Shown here piece by piece: positions 15,324 through 26,765 of a DNA stretch of 64,000 nt (positions are counted from its first letter, which is position 1; each line of letters starts with the position of its first letter). A model generated the notes under the pieces. The model was not told where the DNA came from and did not search any database. It saw only the letters and a program-made list of their open reading frames with translations. Both the position numbers and the translations under genes were made by a program. Source of the DNA: Phaseolus vulgaris (lineage: Eukaryota; Streptophyta; Magnoliopsida; Fabales; Fabaceae); contig NC_023758.2 of the NCBI RefSeq assembly GCF_000499845.2, positions 480,811 through 544,810 of the forward strand, in the 5' to 3' direction.

Positions 15324-17381
15324 ATGATGTTACACTTTCAAGCAAAATGCATTAAACACATGGAAGATTTTACTCAGAGGTGTATAACTAGATGGTCAAT
15401 TACACTTTATGCTCGTTACTCCAATATTTCTCTGAAGAAGTCTAAGCTTGCTCCTTTGCAGGTTGATCCTCAACTCTTTTTTGTACCTCCCCCGCTTAAT
15501 GCACATGAAAGGACATGCTGTCATTTATATTAAGTTTTTTACCACTGCGTTGCGGTTATGGGTGGTTTTGTAGGAGAGACGAATGATAGACCAGTGTAAG
15601 ATATTTGCAAAAGCAGGTGATGGAGGTAATGGTTGCTTCAGCTTGCGCAAGGGAAGACCTGATGGTGTGTATGTCTCTTTATTACGATGCATAGCCAAGG
15701 TTTTGAATTGCAGATTTAGTTGCGTTGTGATTACAGAAATTGTGTTCCAATGCAACTGCAATTGTGGTTGCAATTCGGTAGTAGAGAATTCATTAATACT
15801 GTGATATTGTAGGTGTAATGGTAGTTGCAAACCGCAATTTAAGAAACGTGGATGGTGTCCAATGGAGCTGATGACAGTGCTGCTTTGATGTCTGTGTTTG
15901 ATGTAGGTGGCAATGGGGGAACAGGCGGTGATGTGATTCTGGAATGCTCTCCCAGAGTTTGGGACTTCAGTGGTTTGCAGCGTCATCTGGTATGTGTTTG
16001 TATCTTCTGCCAAAATGTTTTTTGAAATGATGAAAATTTTCATGTCTTAAAAGATTGGTGACACTAATTATTTCTCATAGATAGCCGAGAAAGGAGGACA
16101 TGGATCATCAAAAAAGTTGATAGGTAGCAGGGGTGCTGATAAGGTAATTGATGATTTACCTGTTCTTTCTGCTTTCTAAACAATTCATAGTTTTCTTTTC
16201 TCTTATTTAGCCTTGTTCGCAACACAGAACAGCAAGTTCATTCCGAAATCGTATGCTTTATTTAATAGGTTGCCCGTGTACCGATTGGCACTGTACTTCA
16301 TCTTGTCAATGGTGATATTCCTTCCGTTGTCAAAACTCAATCCTCGACTGATGTAGACCCTTGGGATATTCCAGGGGCACTTGTTGATGATCTTCATGAC
16401 CCTGGCTATGGTTCTACCTCCAATGTTACAAGAGTGGAAGTAAACGCAACACATTCTACTGGCTTCTCCTCAACACAAGCTGAAGAAGCAAATGCTGAGA
16501 AATCTGAAAAATCAAGACAAGTTACATCAACAGATGCATTCTCTCAACTCTCCACTACTAATGGAGCTCCTGAATTTTGTACTGAGGATATAGAAGAGAA
16601 CCAAGAGATAATATACAATGTTGCTGAATTAACAGAAGAAGGTCAACAAATTGTCATTGCTCGCGGAGGAGAGGGTGGTCTGGGCAATGCGTATTGTTCC
16701 AAAGATTCAATGAAAAATGTACCTAATCTTCAGGATCCTAACGGTATCCACTCCTCTCTGCATGCAGGTTCACCTGGTTTTGAGACCGTTCTTATATTAG
16801 AACTCAAGAGTATTGCTGATGTAAGCTTTGTGGGAATGCCTAATGCTGGTAAAAGCACTTTACTTGGGGCTATATCAAGGGCTAAGCCTGCTGTTGGTGA
16901 CTATGCGTTTACTACTCTTAGGCCAAATTTGGGGAATCTACACTATGATGATCTCTCAATAACCGTGGCTGATATTCCTGGGCTTATAAAAGGTGCACAC
17001 CAAAATCGTGGACTCGGGCATGCATTTCTGCGCCACATAGAGCGCACAAAGGTTCTTGCTTATGTGGTAGACTTGGCTGCTGCTTTAAATGGAAGGAAGG
17101 GAATTCCGCCATGGGAACAGCTCAGAGACTTAGTTCTAGAGCTAGAGTACCATCAGGATGGTTTGTCCAATCGGCCATCCTTGATAGTTGCAAATAAGAT
17201 TGATGAGAACGGTGCAGATGAAGTATATAAAGAGTTAAAGAGAAGGGTACAAGGTGTTCCCATCTTTCCTGTATGTTCTGTTTTGGGGGAAGGCGTGGCT
17301 GATCTTAAAGCTGGCCTGAAAATGCTTGTTAATGCTGAAACGTCGAATAAACTTTGCCTAGATCAAATTTTGCTTGCTTAG
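15324..17381 (+). CDS. OBGM: Obg-family GTPase, mitochondrial type
   Basis: Obg GTPases bind the large ribosomal subunit and assist its maturation; the plant OBGM class is assigned to mitochondria. Five exons: 15324-15461, 15574-15664, 15907-15989, 16081-16143 and 16269-17381, giving 495 residues with continuous phase. The glycine-rich Obg fold is spread over exons 2-5 (AKAGDGGNGC, GGNGGTGGDVILE, KGGHGSSKKLIGSRGADK, VPIGTVLH). In the last exon an acidic, Ser-rich insertion follows. The G domain then shows GMPNAGKST at about residues 314-322, DIPGLIKGAH at about 360 and NKID at about 434. The N-terminal 46 residues are basic and Ser/Thr-containing, consistent with an organelle transit peptide. 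The insertion splits the Obg fold, as in other plant OBGM proteins. Mitochondrial targeting is inferred. Confidence 0.92.
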
Positions 17382-17689
17382 ATAGTTATTAAGAACTTCT
17401 CTTGTATCTGAAAGGTCAAGAAGTCCAAACCCCGAGGAAATATATAAATGAAATGGAAAATGTGATTCATACACGATGCGATGAACCTCAGTTCCAGCAA
17501 TTGGACCATTTATCCTTTCTAGTTTTATCTCCCAAATACTTTTGTTCCCAATTTGATTTATGTCCATTTCTGTGTGTTTAAATTTTCTGGGGCCTTAAGA
17601 CTTTAGCAAACAAGCGCCGTCTACCCTCAGGGCATACTATATATGTAATCCTGAATCATTTAAAAGATTGTTGTTACTTGACGTGTCAG

Positions 17690-17895
17690 CTTAACTGAGA
17701 TATCAAGTTGTATATTGATCATGCTTAACTGAGATGTCAAGTTGTACAGTGATCATGCTTAACTGAGATGTCAAGTTGCATAGTGATCATGCCTAACTGA
17801 GATGTCAAGTTACGTAGGGATATGTCTATAAAAAACACGATCATGCCTAACTAAGATGTCAAGTTACGTAGGGATATGTCTATAAAAAACACAGT
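17690..17895. repeat. nested tandem repeat, 34-bp then 54-bp units
   Basis: Units start CTTAACTGAGATGTCAAGTT at 17690, 17724, 17758 and 17792, with a 34-bp period. The next unit starts at 17846, because the last two carry an extra block ACGTAGGGATATGTCTATAAAAAACAC and are 54 bp long. It lies about 300 bp downstream of the OBGM stop codon. Units differ by only a few bases, so the array looks young. Confidence 0.9.
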
Positions 17896-17899
17896 AATT

Positions 17900-19451
17900 G
17901 GTAGCTAGCTAGCTAAAGATTGATGGAAGGAAAAATGTATTTTTAGTCTATGTAATTTCAAATATATGAATAAGGAATTTACTTTTAAAATAATTGAATC
18001 TAATCTTTTTTATATTTAAGCTTACCATTTCTTATTTATGTTTAAAGAAAAGACTAAATTTACTTTTTAAAAAAAAAATTAAAGAACAACTCAGCCGTTT
18101 TGAAAAGATAAAAAAACAAAAATACAGTTTGAAAAAGAAAGTATGATAATAATAAAAAACATAATTTTTTCCCATAAATTTAAGAAGAACACGTGAGGTA
18201 GGTAGCAGTCTACAAATTCCAAACTAGTAACCTTCCGGGTGTCTCTCTACTTGTTTCTTCCTCAATTCATTGTTAAAAAAGTCAGTAGTTGACTTGGTCT
18301 TCAAAAACCCTTAAGTACTAAAAACATAAATTCCCCATTAACACATCCAACTTTCTCCTCTGGAATTTACTCAGCATGGAGACAGATTTTGGAACACGAC
18401 CAATTAAAACCAAGTCCCCCCACAACCAAATCAAACATTTCGTTCTCAACTATGTTTCCGACTTTTCCTAAAAACTATTCCCACTTAAAAAAAATATCAC
18501 TAAAACAAAAATATTAGTGCACTCACCTTGACTTAAAAATGTTATTTATTTTTATATTATAAAATTATTTTTTTCTTAGTCCAAACTTTATATCACTTAT
18601 ATGTTTTTATACCACTTAGATGTTTGTAGTATGAAATAATAATTAAAATGAAATTTTTTTATATGAAATTAATCCAATTTATTTCAGTTCATTAAACTAT
18701 TGGAAGTAGTTATATGGACACAGTCTCCGATCAAAATAACATCGAATTTTGAAAAATCGATCAAGTTTTGAGAAAAACTATTAATTTTTTTAAAAAACTA
18801 ATAATTATTTTACAAATTCCAATAATTTTTATACTACATACAAACATCTGAATCTGAATCTGAATGATTAAAATTTAAAAAAAATCGAAAATCAATTTCG
18901 TGTTATAGTTTATAGACGAAAAATATATTTAAGCTTAAAAATATTTTGTATACAGTTACACAAATCTTTCTTTCTTTTATTAGAGAGTACCATAATTAAT
19001 AAAAATCATAACACGGAAATTACATAATCAGAGACCCAGTTGTTTAAATTAAAAATCTGAATTAACAAATTAGAATAAAGTGTTGGTGGTTAGAAATTTT
19101 ATTTAATAAATTTTTTGTTTACTCTTAATATTGTTGAAGGTGTAATATAATAATAATATAATAGAAGGGTTGAAAATTGGACTGAAACTTCGTGGTAAAC
19201 ACGTTCCTTACTCGGTCAACTTTCGAAACCACGTATGTTGTAATAACGGCTGATATTGAAAGGCACAGGAAAGTTCTTCAACATTAAAAAGAAGCAACCT
19301 CTTTCTTTCTCTCTTCTTTCTCTCACGTTTCCCAAACCTCATAATATTTAACTCTCTTCTTTCTCCTCTTCACCACAACATTTCAGCGCATCACAAATCT
19401 TTTACTAATTACATTCTTTTATCGTTTAAACAACGGATCATAAATAGCATC
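17900..19451. other. intergenic and probable promoter of the C2-domain gene
   Basis: AT-rich. A stretch at about 17945-18060 (TAATTTCAAATATATGAATAAGG...TTAAAGAAAAGACTAAATTTAC) recurs at 22290-22410. W-box cores (TTGAC) occur at 18289-18294 and, as GGTCAA on this strand, at 19214-19219. These would fit a stress-responsive promoter, but single W-boxes are common by chance. A CT-rich leader precedes the ATG at 19452. Confidence 0.4.
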
Positions 19452-19991
19452 ATGTCAAGAACAGTGGAAGTCACGGTTTTATCCGCAGAGAATCTCCAAA
19501 TGAACAGAAAACCCGCAAGAGGAAACACATTTGTCACGGTTCACTCCGACGCCAGCACTGACGCAGGTGCCGTCACGAAAGTGGACTCAGAGGGAGGAAG
19601 CTACCCTTCGTGGAACGAGAAGGTTGTGGTGAACGTGCCGTTGCATGCAAGGTTCATATCCGTTGAGGTGAAGTGCAAAACGTCGTCGTCGTCGTCGTTG
19701 ACGGGGTCTAACAGTGTTGGCGTGGCGCGAATACCGGTTTCTGATTTCATTGGAGGGTACGTGCCGGAAAACCAGTTGCATTTCTTGAGCTACAGGCTGT
19801 GGGACGGTAACGTTAGGAGAAACGGGGTTATAAATATTTCGGTGAGGGTGAAAGTGCCGGAACGTTCTTCTTGTAGTTCCAGTTCCATGTCGTTTGCGGC
19901 GGTGACTGGGGTGCCGGTGGCCGGTAATGGCTCCACCGGAGTTGTCACAGGGATTCCAGCTCTTTGGTTGAACTACCAAAGAAATCCTTGA
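19452..19991 (+). CDS. BAP2: C2-domain protein of the BON1-associated (BAP2) type
   Basis: Intronless frame of 179 codons. Residues 2 to about 130 form one C2 beta-sandwich: MSRTVEVTVLSAENLQ at the start, FVTVHSD and SYPSWNEKVVVNVP in the core, and NGVINISVRVKVPE at the end. The tail is Ser/Gly-rich, with VTGVPVAGNGSTGVVTGIP, and is typical of small plant C2 proteins of the BAP1/BAP2 group. In Arabidopsis those bind the copine BON1 at membranes and restrain cell death. The start is the first ATG and gives a complete first beta-strand. Reading on the opposite strand is a shadow. Assignment to BAP2 rather than another single-C2 protein is by overall pattern. Confidence 0.82.
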   Translation: MSRTVEVTVLSAENLQMNRKPARGNTFVTVHSDASTDAGAVTKVDSEGGSYPSWNEKVVVNVPLHARFISVEVKCKTSSSSSLTGSNSVGVARIPVSDFIGGYVPENQLHFLSYRLWDGNVRRNGVINISVRVKVPERSSCSSSSMSFAAVTGVPVAGNGSTGVVTGIPALWLNYQRNP

Positions 19992-20400
19992 CAATGTAAA
20001 GTTGATTTGCTCCAATTAATATGCAACTATATTAGTTGGAACTTGATTTTCTCTATGGTGTATAGAAGTAATCTTTGAGGGGTTTTATTTTGTTATGTAC
20101 TCAAGAGGGAAAGCATTATTCACTGTTCTTCCTTATTGATTTGCTGTAGAAATGTGATGGACGAACAGCATGAAGATTGAAGAGGTTTTGTGAAAAAAAA
20201 GTAATGAGGAAATATCTGTATGGCAAAGAAAATGCTAAGTGTTCAACTTTCATTATTTATGCGCACTCGATAATTGATTGAGTGTGTTTTTTTTATATTT
20301 AATTATAATAAGAATTCAACTATTATATTGATGAATATGAACTTAATAATCTTATTCGTATTTTAAATATGTTCACACGAAAAGGAAATTTTAAAGGAAG

Positions 20401-20580
20401 AAATCAGTGGAAATGGTGTCAGCTCTTGCAATGTGGCAAAAACCAGCATCCTCACTGGTTTCATGTATGACAAATTTGAGGACAAATGCTGCACTGCACC
20501 TAATTACTATGTTGTGCAACATTTTGTATGTTGTTTGTCTTTGTTACTTCAAATGTAAAAGATTGTAAAGATTCTTGTAT
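20401..20580 (+). pseudogene. relic of RABH1 exon 1 and start of intron 1
   Basis: GTCAGCTCTTGCAA followed by TGGCAAAAACCAGCATCCTCACTGGTTTCATGTATGACAAATTTGA matches RABH1 exon 1. An internal deletion of about 50 bp removes the codons for [11 protein letters not shown] and so most of the P-loop. The following AATGCTGCA..GCACCTAATTACTATGTT matches the intron. It cannot encode a GTPase. Confidence 0.8.
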
Positions 20581-21164
20581 TGGTTAATCAGAGTTGTAGG
20601 CCTCTAAAACTTGATGGGTTTATGAAGTTCGCATACGGCCAAAATAGGGCATTTCCCATTTTTATAGGAACTTATGTAAACAATGATATCTCCAATTATA
20701 GTCCTCTCGGGTGTAAAATATATTTTTTGTCATCATCCCATAGTGTATGAGACAAATAGATACATTTCGATTAGGGTCATATTCTATGGTTACGATTCTA
20801 CCATATATGCTTTTTTCATTCCGTCATTCCGATACACTGCGGACACGGATAGTAGCAGAAGCAAGCACAACGCGATGTCAAACGCTTTTTATTGAGCCAT
20901 TTTAGCCGGAGGAGACACGTTTCCCTCCTACGAAATCTGATAAAATCTCGAACAAAATCTCAAAAAAATATTAAAATCTCCTAAATAAAAGTTAAACATT
21001 GTATTTTTTTTTCTTATAACAAAATATATTAATACATTTTAATTTATATATAACCATGTCTCATATCCTATAATTTTCAATTTAACCATATTTCCGTGTC
21101 TCCCTTGTTCTTTTTGGGCTTCTTAGTTCAAAACATCTTTATTTTGGACAAAAGCAAAATACTC

Positions 21165-21330
21165 AATAGAAGCACTATCTTCCACTGAACAAGAAAACAT
21201 GGTTGCCATGAATCTCAACATTATCTTCCTCCAGTTTGTTTGGAAATGGAAGTTTCTCAGATATGTAAAGGTTATTTTTGTTTTAGACTTTTTAACAACA
21301 CTTTATGAAAAACTTGAAGACCTAATGGTG
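21165..21330 (+). pseudogene. relic of RABH1 exon 6 and 3' untranslated region
   Basis: ACTATCTTCCACTGAACAAGAAAACATGGTTG matches RABH1 exon 6 (about 13678). ATGTAAAGGTTATTTTTGTTTTAGACTTTTTA matches its 3' UTR. The CXC C-terminus is not kept. It lies next to the exon 1 relic, with exons 2-5 missing between them. Confidence 0.75.
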
Positions 21331-21410
21331 ATACCGTTGCAACTTAGTTGTCATCATTTACTAAAATTGTGTGATTAAAAAATTTAGTATTCATTTGTTT
21401 TGATTGTATT

Positions 21411-22200
21411 GGGTAGCTGCTTGCAACACAGGAGAGACAGAGGCCCACCCAGTTAAGTGAAAAAAATAAAATCTTTCACTGCTACACTTGTGCGAATGGG
21501 AGAATGGATTTCTGTAGGAAAAAAAATTGGGTTATAGATCCACCGAGAGGTGGGTAGCCTTTAACCGATGTGATAGAGAAAAGCCCGAAGGCTGTTCCCG
21601 TCCCTGTCAGGGGAGATGCCAACCATCTCTCCTTTTAACGAACACAAACGATGAAGGTTAAACATTGTATATAAAGTCAGAAAATTATAAATCATCATTC
21701 GATGTGGGACTTAGTGATTCAGAGGTTTATATTTTCTTTTTCTTTTGAAAATTAACATAAGTTTAGCGCCTAGAATAAAAATGCATTGTTGGGAACATAA
21801 ATTTCATGGCATTAATTATCTTATTTAGCTAGCCACTTAAAAAAAAAAAAAAACTAATTTTAGAAAAAAAAAGAGTTTTAGAGACCATTTTTAGAAACTA
21901 AAAAAACTTTCGATTTCTAAATTAGTATATGTTATTTTTAAATGGTTTCTAAATTAGTAACTAATTAGATACCAATGTTTTTGCTACTAAATTTAGAATC
22001 TACAATATTGATAACTAATTAGATACCAATTTAGATACTAATTTAATCTCTAAAATGATCTCTAATTTATTTACTATAGCAATTAATTATTTTTTGTCTC
22101 AAAAATTAGTTTTTATTTCATGATTTTATTGTAAAGCTAACTTAATTAGAAGTTAAGATACTCGCATGGTAACACTCACCACAACCAACAGCACGTTTGG
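21411..22200 (-). pseudogene. relic of an expansin-like B gene
   Basis: TGGGTAGCTGCTTGCAACACAGGAGAGACAGAG at 21413 matches the exon 4/intron 3 border of EXLB1 (23455). TGGTAACACTCACCACAACCAACAGCAC at 22168 matches its exon 2 end (24150). Spacing is similar (about 740 against 690 bp), so a collinear fragment of the gene was copied and then decayed. No frame survives. Confidence 0.6.
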
Positions 22201-22489
22201 ATATAGAGATAATGCCTATGCAATTACAATATCCCAAACCCACAACAATAAATATAAGGAAAAATTTGTTTTTTTTTTTTATTTCTGTAATTTCAAATAT
22301 ACGATGAATCAGATTTTCACTTATAAAATAATTGAATTTAATCTTTTATGTTTAAACTTATCATTACCAATGTTTTACTGCTATAATATTAAGGAAAAGA
22401 CTAAACTTACATGTTTTTGTTTTTAAATTTAAAGGAAAAACCAACCTCTTTCCTCACACAACCTTATTTTTTCTTCTGTCTGTTGCCTG

Positions 22490-22745
22490 TGGTGACAGGG
22501 ACAGAGATGGACATGTCATAAAAAGAACATAGTTTTAGAATTCAGGATTTAGAATTTGATGTACACACCTTTTCTTACTCATGCTCAATGTGTTAAAGAG
22601 AGGTTTAGTTTAAACCAACAAAAATATTCTTTAATTATGTGTTAGCTAAAATTGACTGAAAATATGTTCATTTTCTCTTTAACTTCTATGAACACAAGTT
22701 ATAAAATAAATATTTCCCTTTGATCTACCTTCTGAGTTGTTTTTA
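22490..22745 (+). pseudogene. relic of RABH1 exon 3 border and intron 4
   Basis: GCCTGTGGTGACAGGGACAGAGATGGACATG resembles the acceptor and start of RABH1 exon 3 (GCCTGTGATG...ACAGGGATACAGCTGGACAGG). GAACACAAGTTATAAAATAAAT at 22689 is an exact 22-base match to RABH1 intron 4 (about 11862). These pieces lie downstream of the exon 6 relic, so the order is scrambled relative to the gene. Confidence 0.6.
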
Positions 22746-22964
22746 ACAGTACTAAGTTTGTAAGATTAGAGATATAAAAGTGTAATAACTATTTCAATTC
22801 AATGAAAATGGGGTGACTTGCATAGTATATGATGCACAAGCTAAGCCATCACAACTTATTGTGAGAAAAACAACATTACAACTCATAAGGGAGGGGATAA
22901 TAAATCAAATGGACATGATATGATATTTCTCTGATTACATAATGAATTAGTTTTGTCAGATTCT

Positions 22965-24478
22965 CTATTGGTTCACTTGTACCCCTGAATCGTATGTTTC
23001 TCCAGCCTTCCAGTCTCCAGGTATGTTATTTGCTGGAACAACCCAAGTTTCTTCTTCCTCTTCTTCATCACTAAACAACATTCTTAAAGACAAAGGTCCA
23101 CTTGGTGGAGAGGTAGCAGTCCACACAGCTCCATGGCTCCGATCCAGTAACTTGCACACAAAGTTTTGAGTCTGCACCAGGTATGATTGTGATTTAGTAG
23201 AAAATATGAATTTCTCTTCACTGATTAGTAATTATCTTCAGTATTCACATTTTTTACCTACTAATGGAAATTGTCTGAAGAAAAACTAGTATTCATATCA
23301 AAATTCACAATAGGAGTCCATTGGAAGATAGATAGTACCTCACAGAGCTGCACAGCAGTTATGTCTCTCCTTCCTTGTTGATACCAAATCACAAAAGCCA
23401 AATAGTAAGGGTTGTTGCTGCTCTCGTCTATCTTGATTGTTATATTTTTATCTGGGTAGCTGCATGAAACACTAGAGAGACAGAGAAAGATATAGAATAC
23501 CCAGTTAAAGTAGAAAAATATTGAAGCAATGGATTATGTATGGTGAGAGTTGTAGTGCTGATGTTACCGTCTATATTCAATATCAACCACGCCAAGGGCT
23601 AGTAGAGAAGCAGCTGCATCAGTGGTTTGAGCCATCCGGCTAAAGGCATGTTTGCTAAGAATGAAATCTGTGTTGTCACTTGAACCTTGGTCAGTTATAA
23701 CTGCAGTCACACCATTGTTTGAGCAATAGACGCTGTTGGTACACCTCACCTGTTCATTATTCACCAACATATCAGTTTCACTCTTCATGCCTTACCAAAT
23801 AATTATGTTTAAATGTGTAATCTGGTGTAGATTTCACATCAATTAGAAATAGCAGCAACACAATTTCAGAGACAAAAAAATTTGTCAGATTTATCAGGCT
23901 TATTATTGTACCAACTAAATATATAGTTCCTGAGCCAGAACCATCATTTAGTGGTTAAGCCTTGAGAAGATTTGTAGGAATTATATTTAAAGAGTGAATT
24001 ATTCTTTTTAATATTCAATGTGGAGCATGATTAGGGAGGTTGAATCACTGCTTTTTTCTCTTGTGAAAACTATCATGCTTACAAGTTTAAGGGCTAGAAA
24101 TCATAACTTCTAGCTTGAGTAGACACATTTTTTAATGGTAACTCACCTGGTAACAGGCGCCACAACCAACACCACTTCGGTAAAGAGAAGATGCAGCTGA
24201 TACATCCCCGCCATTGACCGTAGCACCAAAGGAACCAAACCCGCATGCACCTACTGCAATGAATTTAACAAGAACATATGATATAACACTTTTAGTTTTC
24301 TTTTTCAATATTGTCACATCAGTTTCACTTCATACATACCATCTGTTCCGTGTTCTTCAGAATTTGGATAATATGCTGCTCGAGAATGAATGAAACAATC
24401 GGTGCATGAAGTATCAGCCAGAGTTTGCATGAAAATCAAGGTGGTAACAAGAAAAGTATAGAAAAGATAAAGCGCCAT
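22965..24478 (-). CDS. EXLB1: expansin-like B1
   Basis: Secreted cell-wall protein of the expansin superfamily. Five exons on the minus strand: 24478-24340, 24253-24147, 23749-23568, 23471-23339 and 23171-22965, giving 255 residues, the family's usual length. Residues 1 to about 23 ([21 protein letters not shown]) are a signal peptide. Domain 1 is a double-psi beta-barrel: GACGFGSFG, then CGACYQVRC and AVITDQGSS. The HFD motif of alpha- and beta-expansins is replaced ([12 protein letters not shown]), as is usual for the EXLB group, so wall-loosening activity should not be assumed. Domain 2 (from about 150) is the group-2-pollen-allergen-like fold, with [18 protein letters not shown] and [18 protein letters not shown]. 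An acidic stretch DEEEEEE near the C-terminus is unusual. A TATA box lies at 24566-24575. Confidence 0.95.
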
Positions 24479-24565
24479 ATGATACACAGAAGGGGAAGAA
24501 ACAAGTGTACAAATGGAGATTAATTAAGGACACTTAGGTGATGCATGGAACAAACCACAACTCTA

Positions 24566-24575
24566 CTATTTATAG
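24566..24575 (-). promoter_or_regulatory. TATA box of EXLB1
   Basis: On the minus strand the sequence is CTATAAATAG, 88 bp upstream of the EXLB1 start codon. This is the spacing expected for a TATA box with a short leader. Confidence 0.65.
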
Positions 24576-25029
24576 AGAATTTGGTCAATTTACGAACTTT
24601 GACTATGCAGAATGCTAAAGAAAAAAATTCACATTCTGAAATCTGAATGTGAAATGCAATTGTTTCTCAGCTACCCGCTTAATTAGACTACAAGATACAT
24701 ACTCGAGTATATGATGTTGAAAAACCACCTTGTCAACTTTCAAAACTGCATTACTTTCTGTTTATCTATTTTTAGTTGACAAATAGAGATGGCCTTTGTT
24801 CAAGGTTTCTTAAGGTGAAATTCTGGTATGGACACTAACAAATGATGCTGTTTCTGTTGGCTTATTTTTAAATTTGACAGGAAAATGCTTTTAAGAAACT
24901 GTGAAGGTTGAGACATTTGACTGTGAGAGCTGGTTGACCTTTGCGCACCTAACATAACCAAAGACTCAATTGTTCTGAATGTGATATGTGTAGTAACACA
25001 GGAAAAAAGTTAGGTTCTTCTGCACTCTG

Positions 25030-26765
25030 CTACATAACCCTACATGTAGGCATCTTCTTGTGTTCTCACTTGGGTTGGCCATGTAAGGAAACGAGTGAAA
25101 GAGGGGGTTGGAGAATAAAGCATATATTCATAGAAGCAAAATGAAATATTACATAAGGGGTACCTGTTATATATAGACAAAGGGAAAACAAAAAAATAAC
25201 CTAAACAAGAACTCTAAAGGTGATTACTTAACATCCTCTAATCTCGAAACTCATGAAACGAGGAACTAGAAACTGGTCTTGTCAGAAGATCTGCAACTTG
25301 AAAACGTGCTGAAAGATGAACTAATTGTGCAAGTTTTTTAACACGATCACAAACAAAATGTAGGTAAAGTTTAAAACATGATGGGATTTGTAGTAAGAAG
25401 GATACCACCAAGATTGTCAGAATATATTTTTGGCATGTCATAATAGAGATGAAGTTCAGTGAGAAAAGAGGTGATCTAAGTGATTTCAGCAAGAACGACA
25501 GTGATGCTCCTATACTTAGTTTCAGTACTATTACAAGATACCACTTTTTGTTGATGTGATGTGACTCTCATGAAACAATGTTTGAACCAATATAAATGCA
25601 ATAGTCACTTGTGGACTTTAAATTGTCAAGATCAGACCCTCAATCCGCATATGAGCAACTACGAAGAAGACCGTGATGCATGCTGCCTATGACATATCAA
25701 ATAATTCTCTTCATAGCCTTCCAATGATGTTCTTGAGCTTGATATATGCATGTATTGAAAGACTTTGTTGACAAAGTACGTTAGTTTTGGTTGAGTGATT
25801 ATTAAATATTGTAATGTGTCAACTATAGATCTGTTAAGAGTTGGGTCTTGAACAACGGTTGATCCACCTGAGTAAGGAGCAAAGAGGATACCATGAAGTT
25901 GGTTGAGACTTGGAGCCAAGCATATTTGCTTTTTGTAGAAATTCTTTTACATATTTCGTTTGAGACAAGTGGAGACTGTCATCTCTGTTCTAAGAAATAT
26001 TGATGCCAAGAAAATATTGCAAAGTATCTAGATCTTTTAATGAAAAACATTTACGAAGCAAGCAAATAAGAGATAAAATATCATTGGAAGAACTACCTAC
26101 GATTATGATATCGTCTACATAGATGAAAATGAAGAGTGAAAAAATTTCACCAAATTTAGTGAAAAGTGAGTGAAAAAGTTTCACCAAATTTAGTGAAAAG
26201 TGATGAATCACTTTTGGTTGGATTGAATTCCATAGTGATGAAAGTGTGACTAAGATTTTTAAACCATGTTGGTGTATAAGATACTTTTTTTATTCCCGCG
26301 AATTACTGCATTTATTCGACTAATCCATAAATCACGAAAATCTCTTTTTTTCCTATCTCTATCACGATGAGCCGAAACCAAAACTTTCATTTTCTGTTGA
26401 GTAATAGTTCGAGTAAGTCTTGAATGAGCTCCGCGAAAACTTGATATGAATAAACGAATTTTTGTCCTCCGTTTGCGAGCTATATATCCTCGTTTAATTC
26501 TGGTCATTGAATAAATGCTTGTTTGATGTTATATATAGCTTTTTTTTAAGCCAGCAAACTTGTTTTGGATTGTGAGAAATAAAACTTGGGATTATTGCAT
26601 GTACACAATTTTTTCTAAATCACCACGAAGAAACTTGTTATTTATATCGATTTGATGAGTTGGCCATTTTGAGGATATAGTTTTTTTTTTCATAATGATG
26701 TGAATGGTAGTTGGCTTAATGGACTAAAGGTTTCAGTATAATCAAAATCCCCAATTTCATTACGA
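25030..26765 (-). mobile_element. relic of a Ty1/copia retrotransposon (reverse transcriptase to RNase H)
   Basis: Read on the minus strand, degraded copia pol similarity runs from about 26765 (a stretch like KMANSSNRY and DLEKIVYM) through KQA..WF, FIYVDDIIIVGSSS with the polymerase YVDD box at about 26125, and LKDLDTLQYFLGI. It continues to the RNase H end with VADLLTRPVSSSSFHEFRD near 25240. Frameshifts and stops break the frame. Integrase, gag and the 5' LTR are absent. A polypurine-like and LTR-like stretch may lie at 25030-25230. The relic is split by a plastid fragment at 26273-26515. Confidence 0.85.
26273..26515 (-). pseudogene. rpl20: plastid DNA insertion (NUPT) with 5' part of rpl20
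   Basis: The minus strand encodes [36 protein letters not shown].., the start of chloroplast ribosomal protein L20. It is open for about 75 codons from the ATG at about 26507 and then runs into flanking retrotransposon sequence. A few bases of the plastid leader precede the ATG. The C-terminal third of L20 is missing. The insertion splits the copia KQAP..WF motif: KQA lies on one side (ending at 26516) and P.WF on the other (from 26272). No target duplication is evident, as expected for end-joining capture. It is not expected to make a functional product: no transit peptide, no promoter, truncated. Confidence 0.9.

Noticed and set aside
15462..15533. Read-through of OBGM exon 1 (VDPQLFFVPPP...)
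   Set aside because: The phase-compatible splice at 15461 joins LAPLQ to ERRMID, as expected for the family; the read-through leads to a stop.
17690..17895. Regular repeats as a CRISPR array
   Set aside because: The units are directly adjacent without unique spacers and the genome is a plant nuclear one; it is a simple tandem repeat.
26259..26507. Intact-looking rpl20 frame as a functional nuclear gene
   Set aside because: It lacks the C-terminal third, a transit peptide and a promoter, and sits inside a dead retrotransposon; it is best seen as a plastid DNA insertion.
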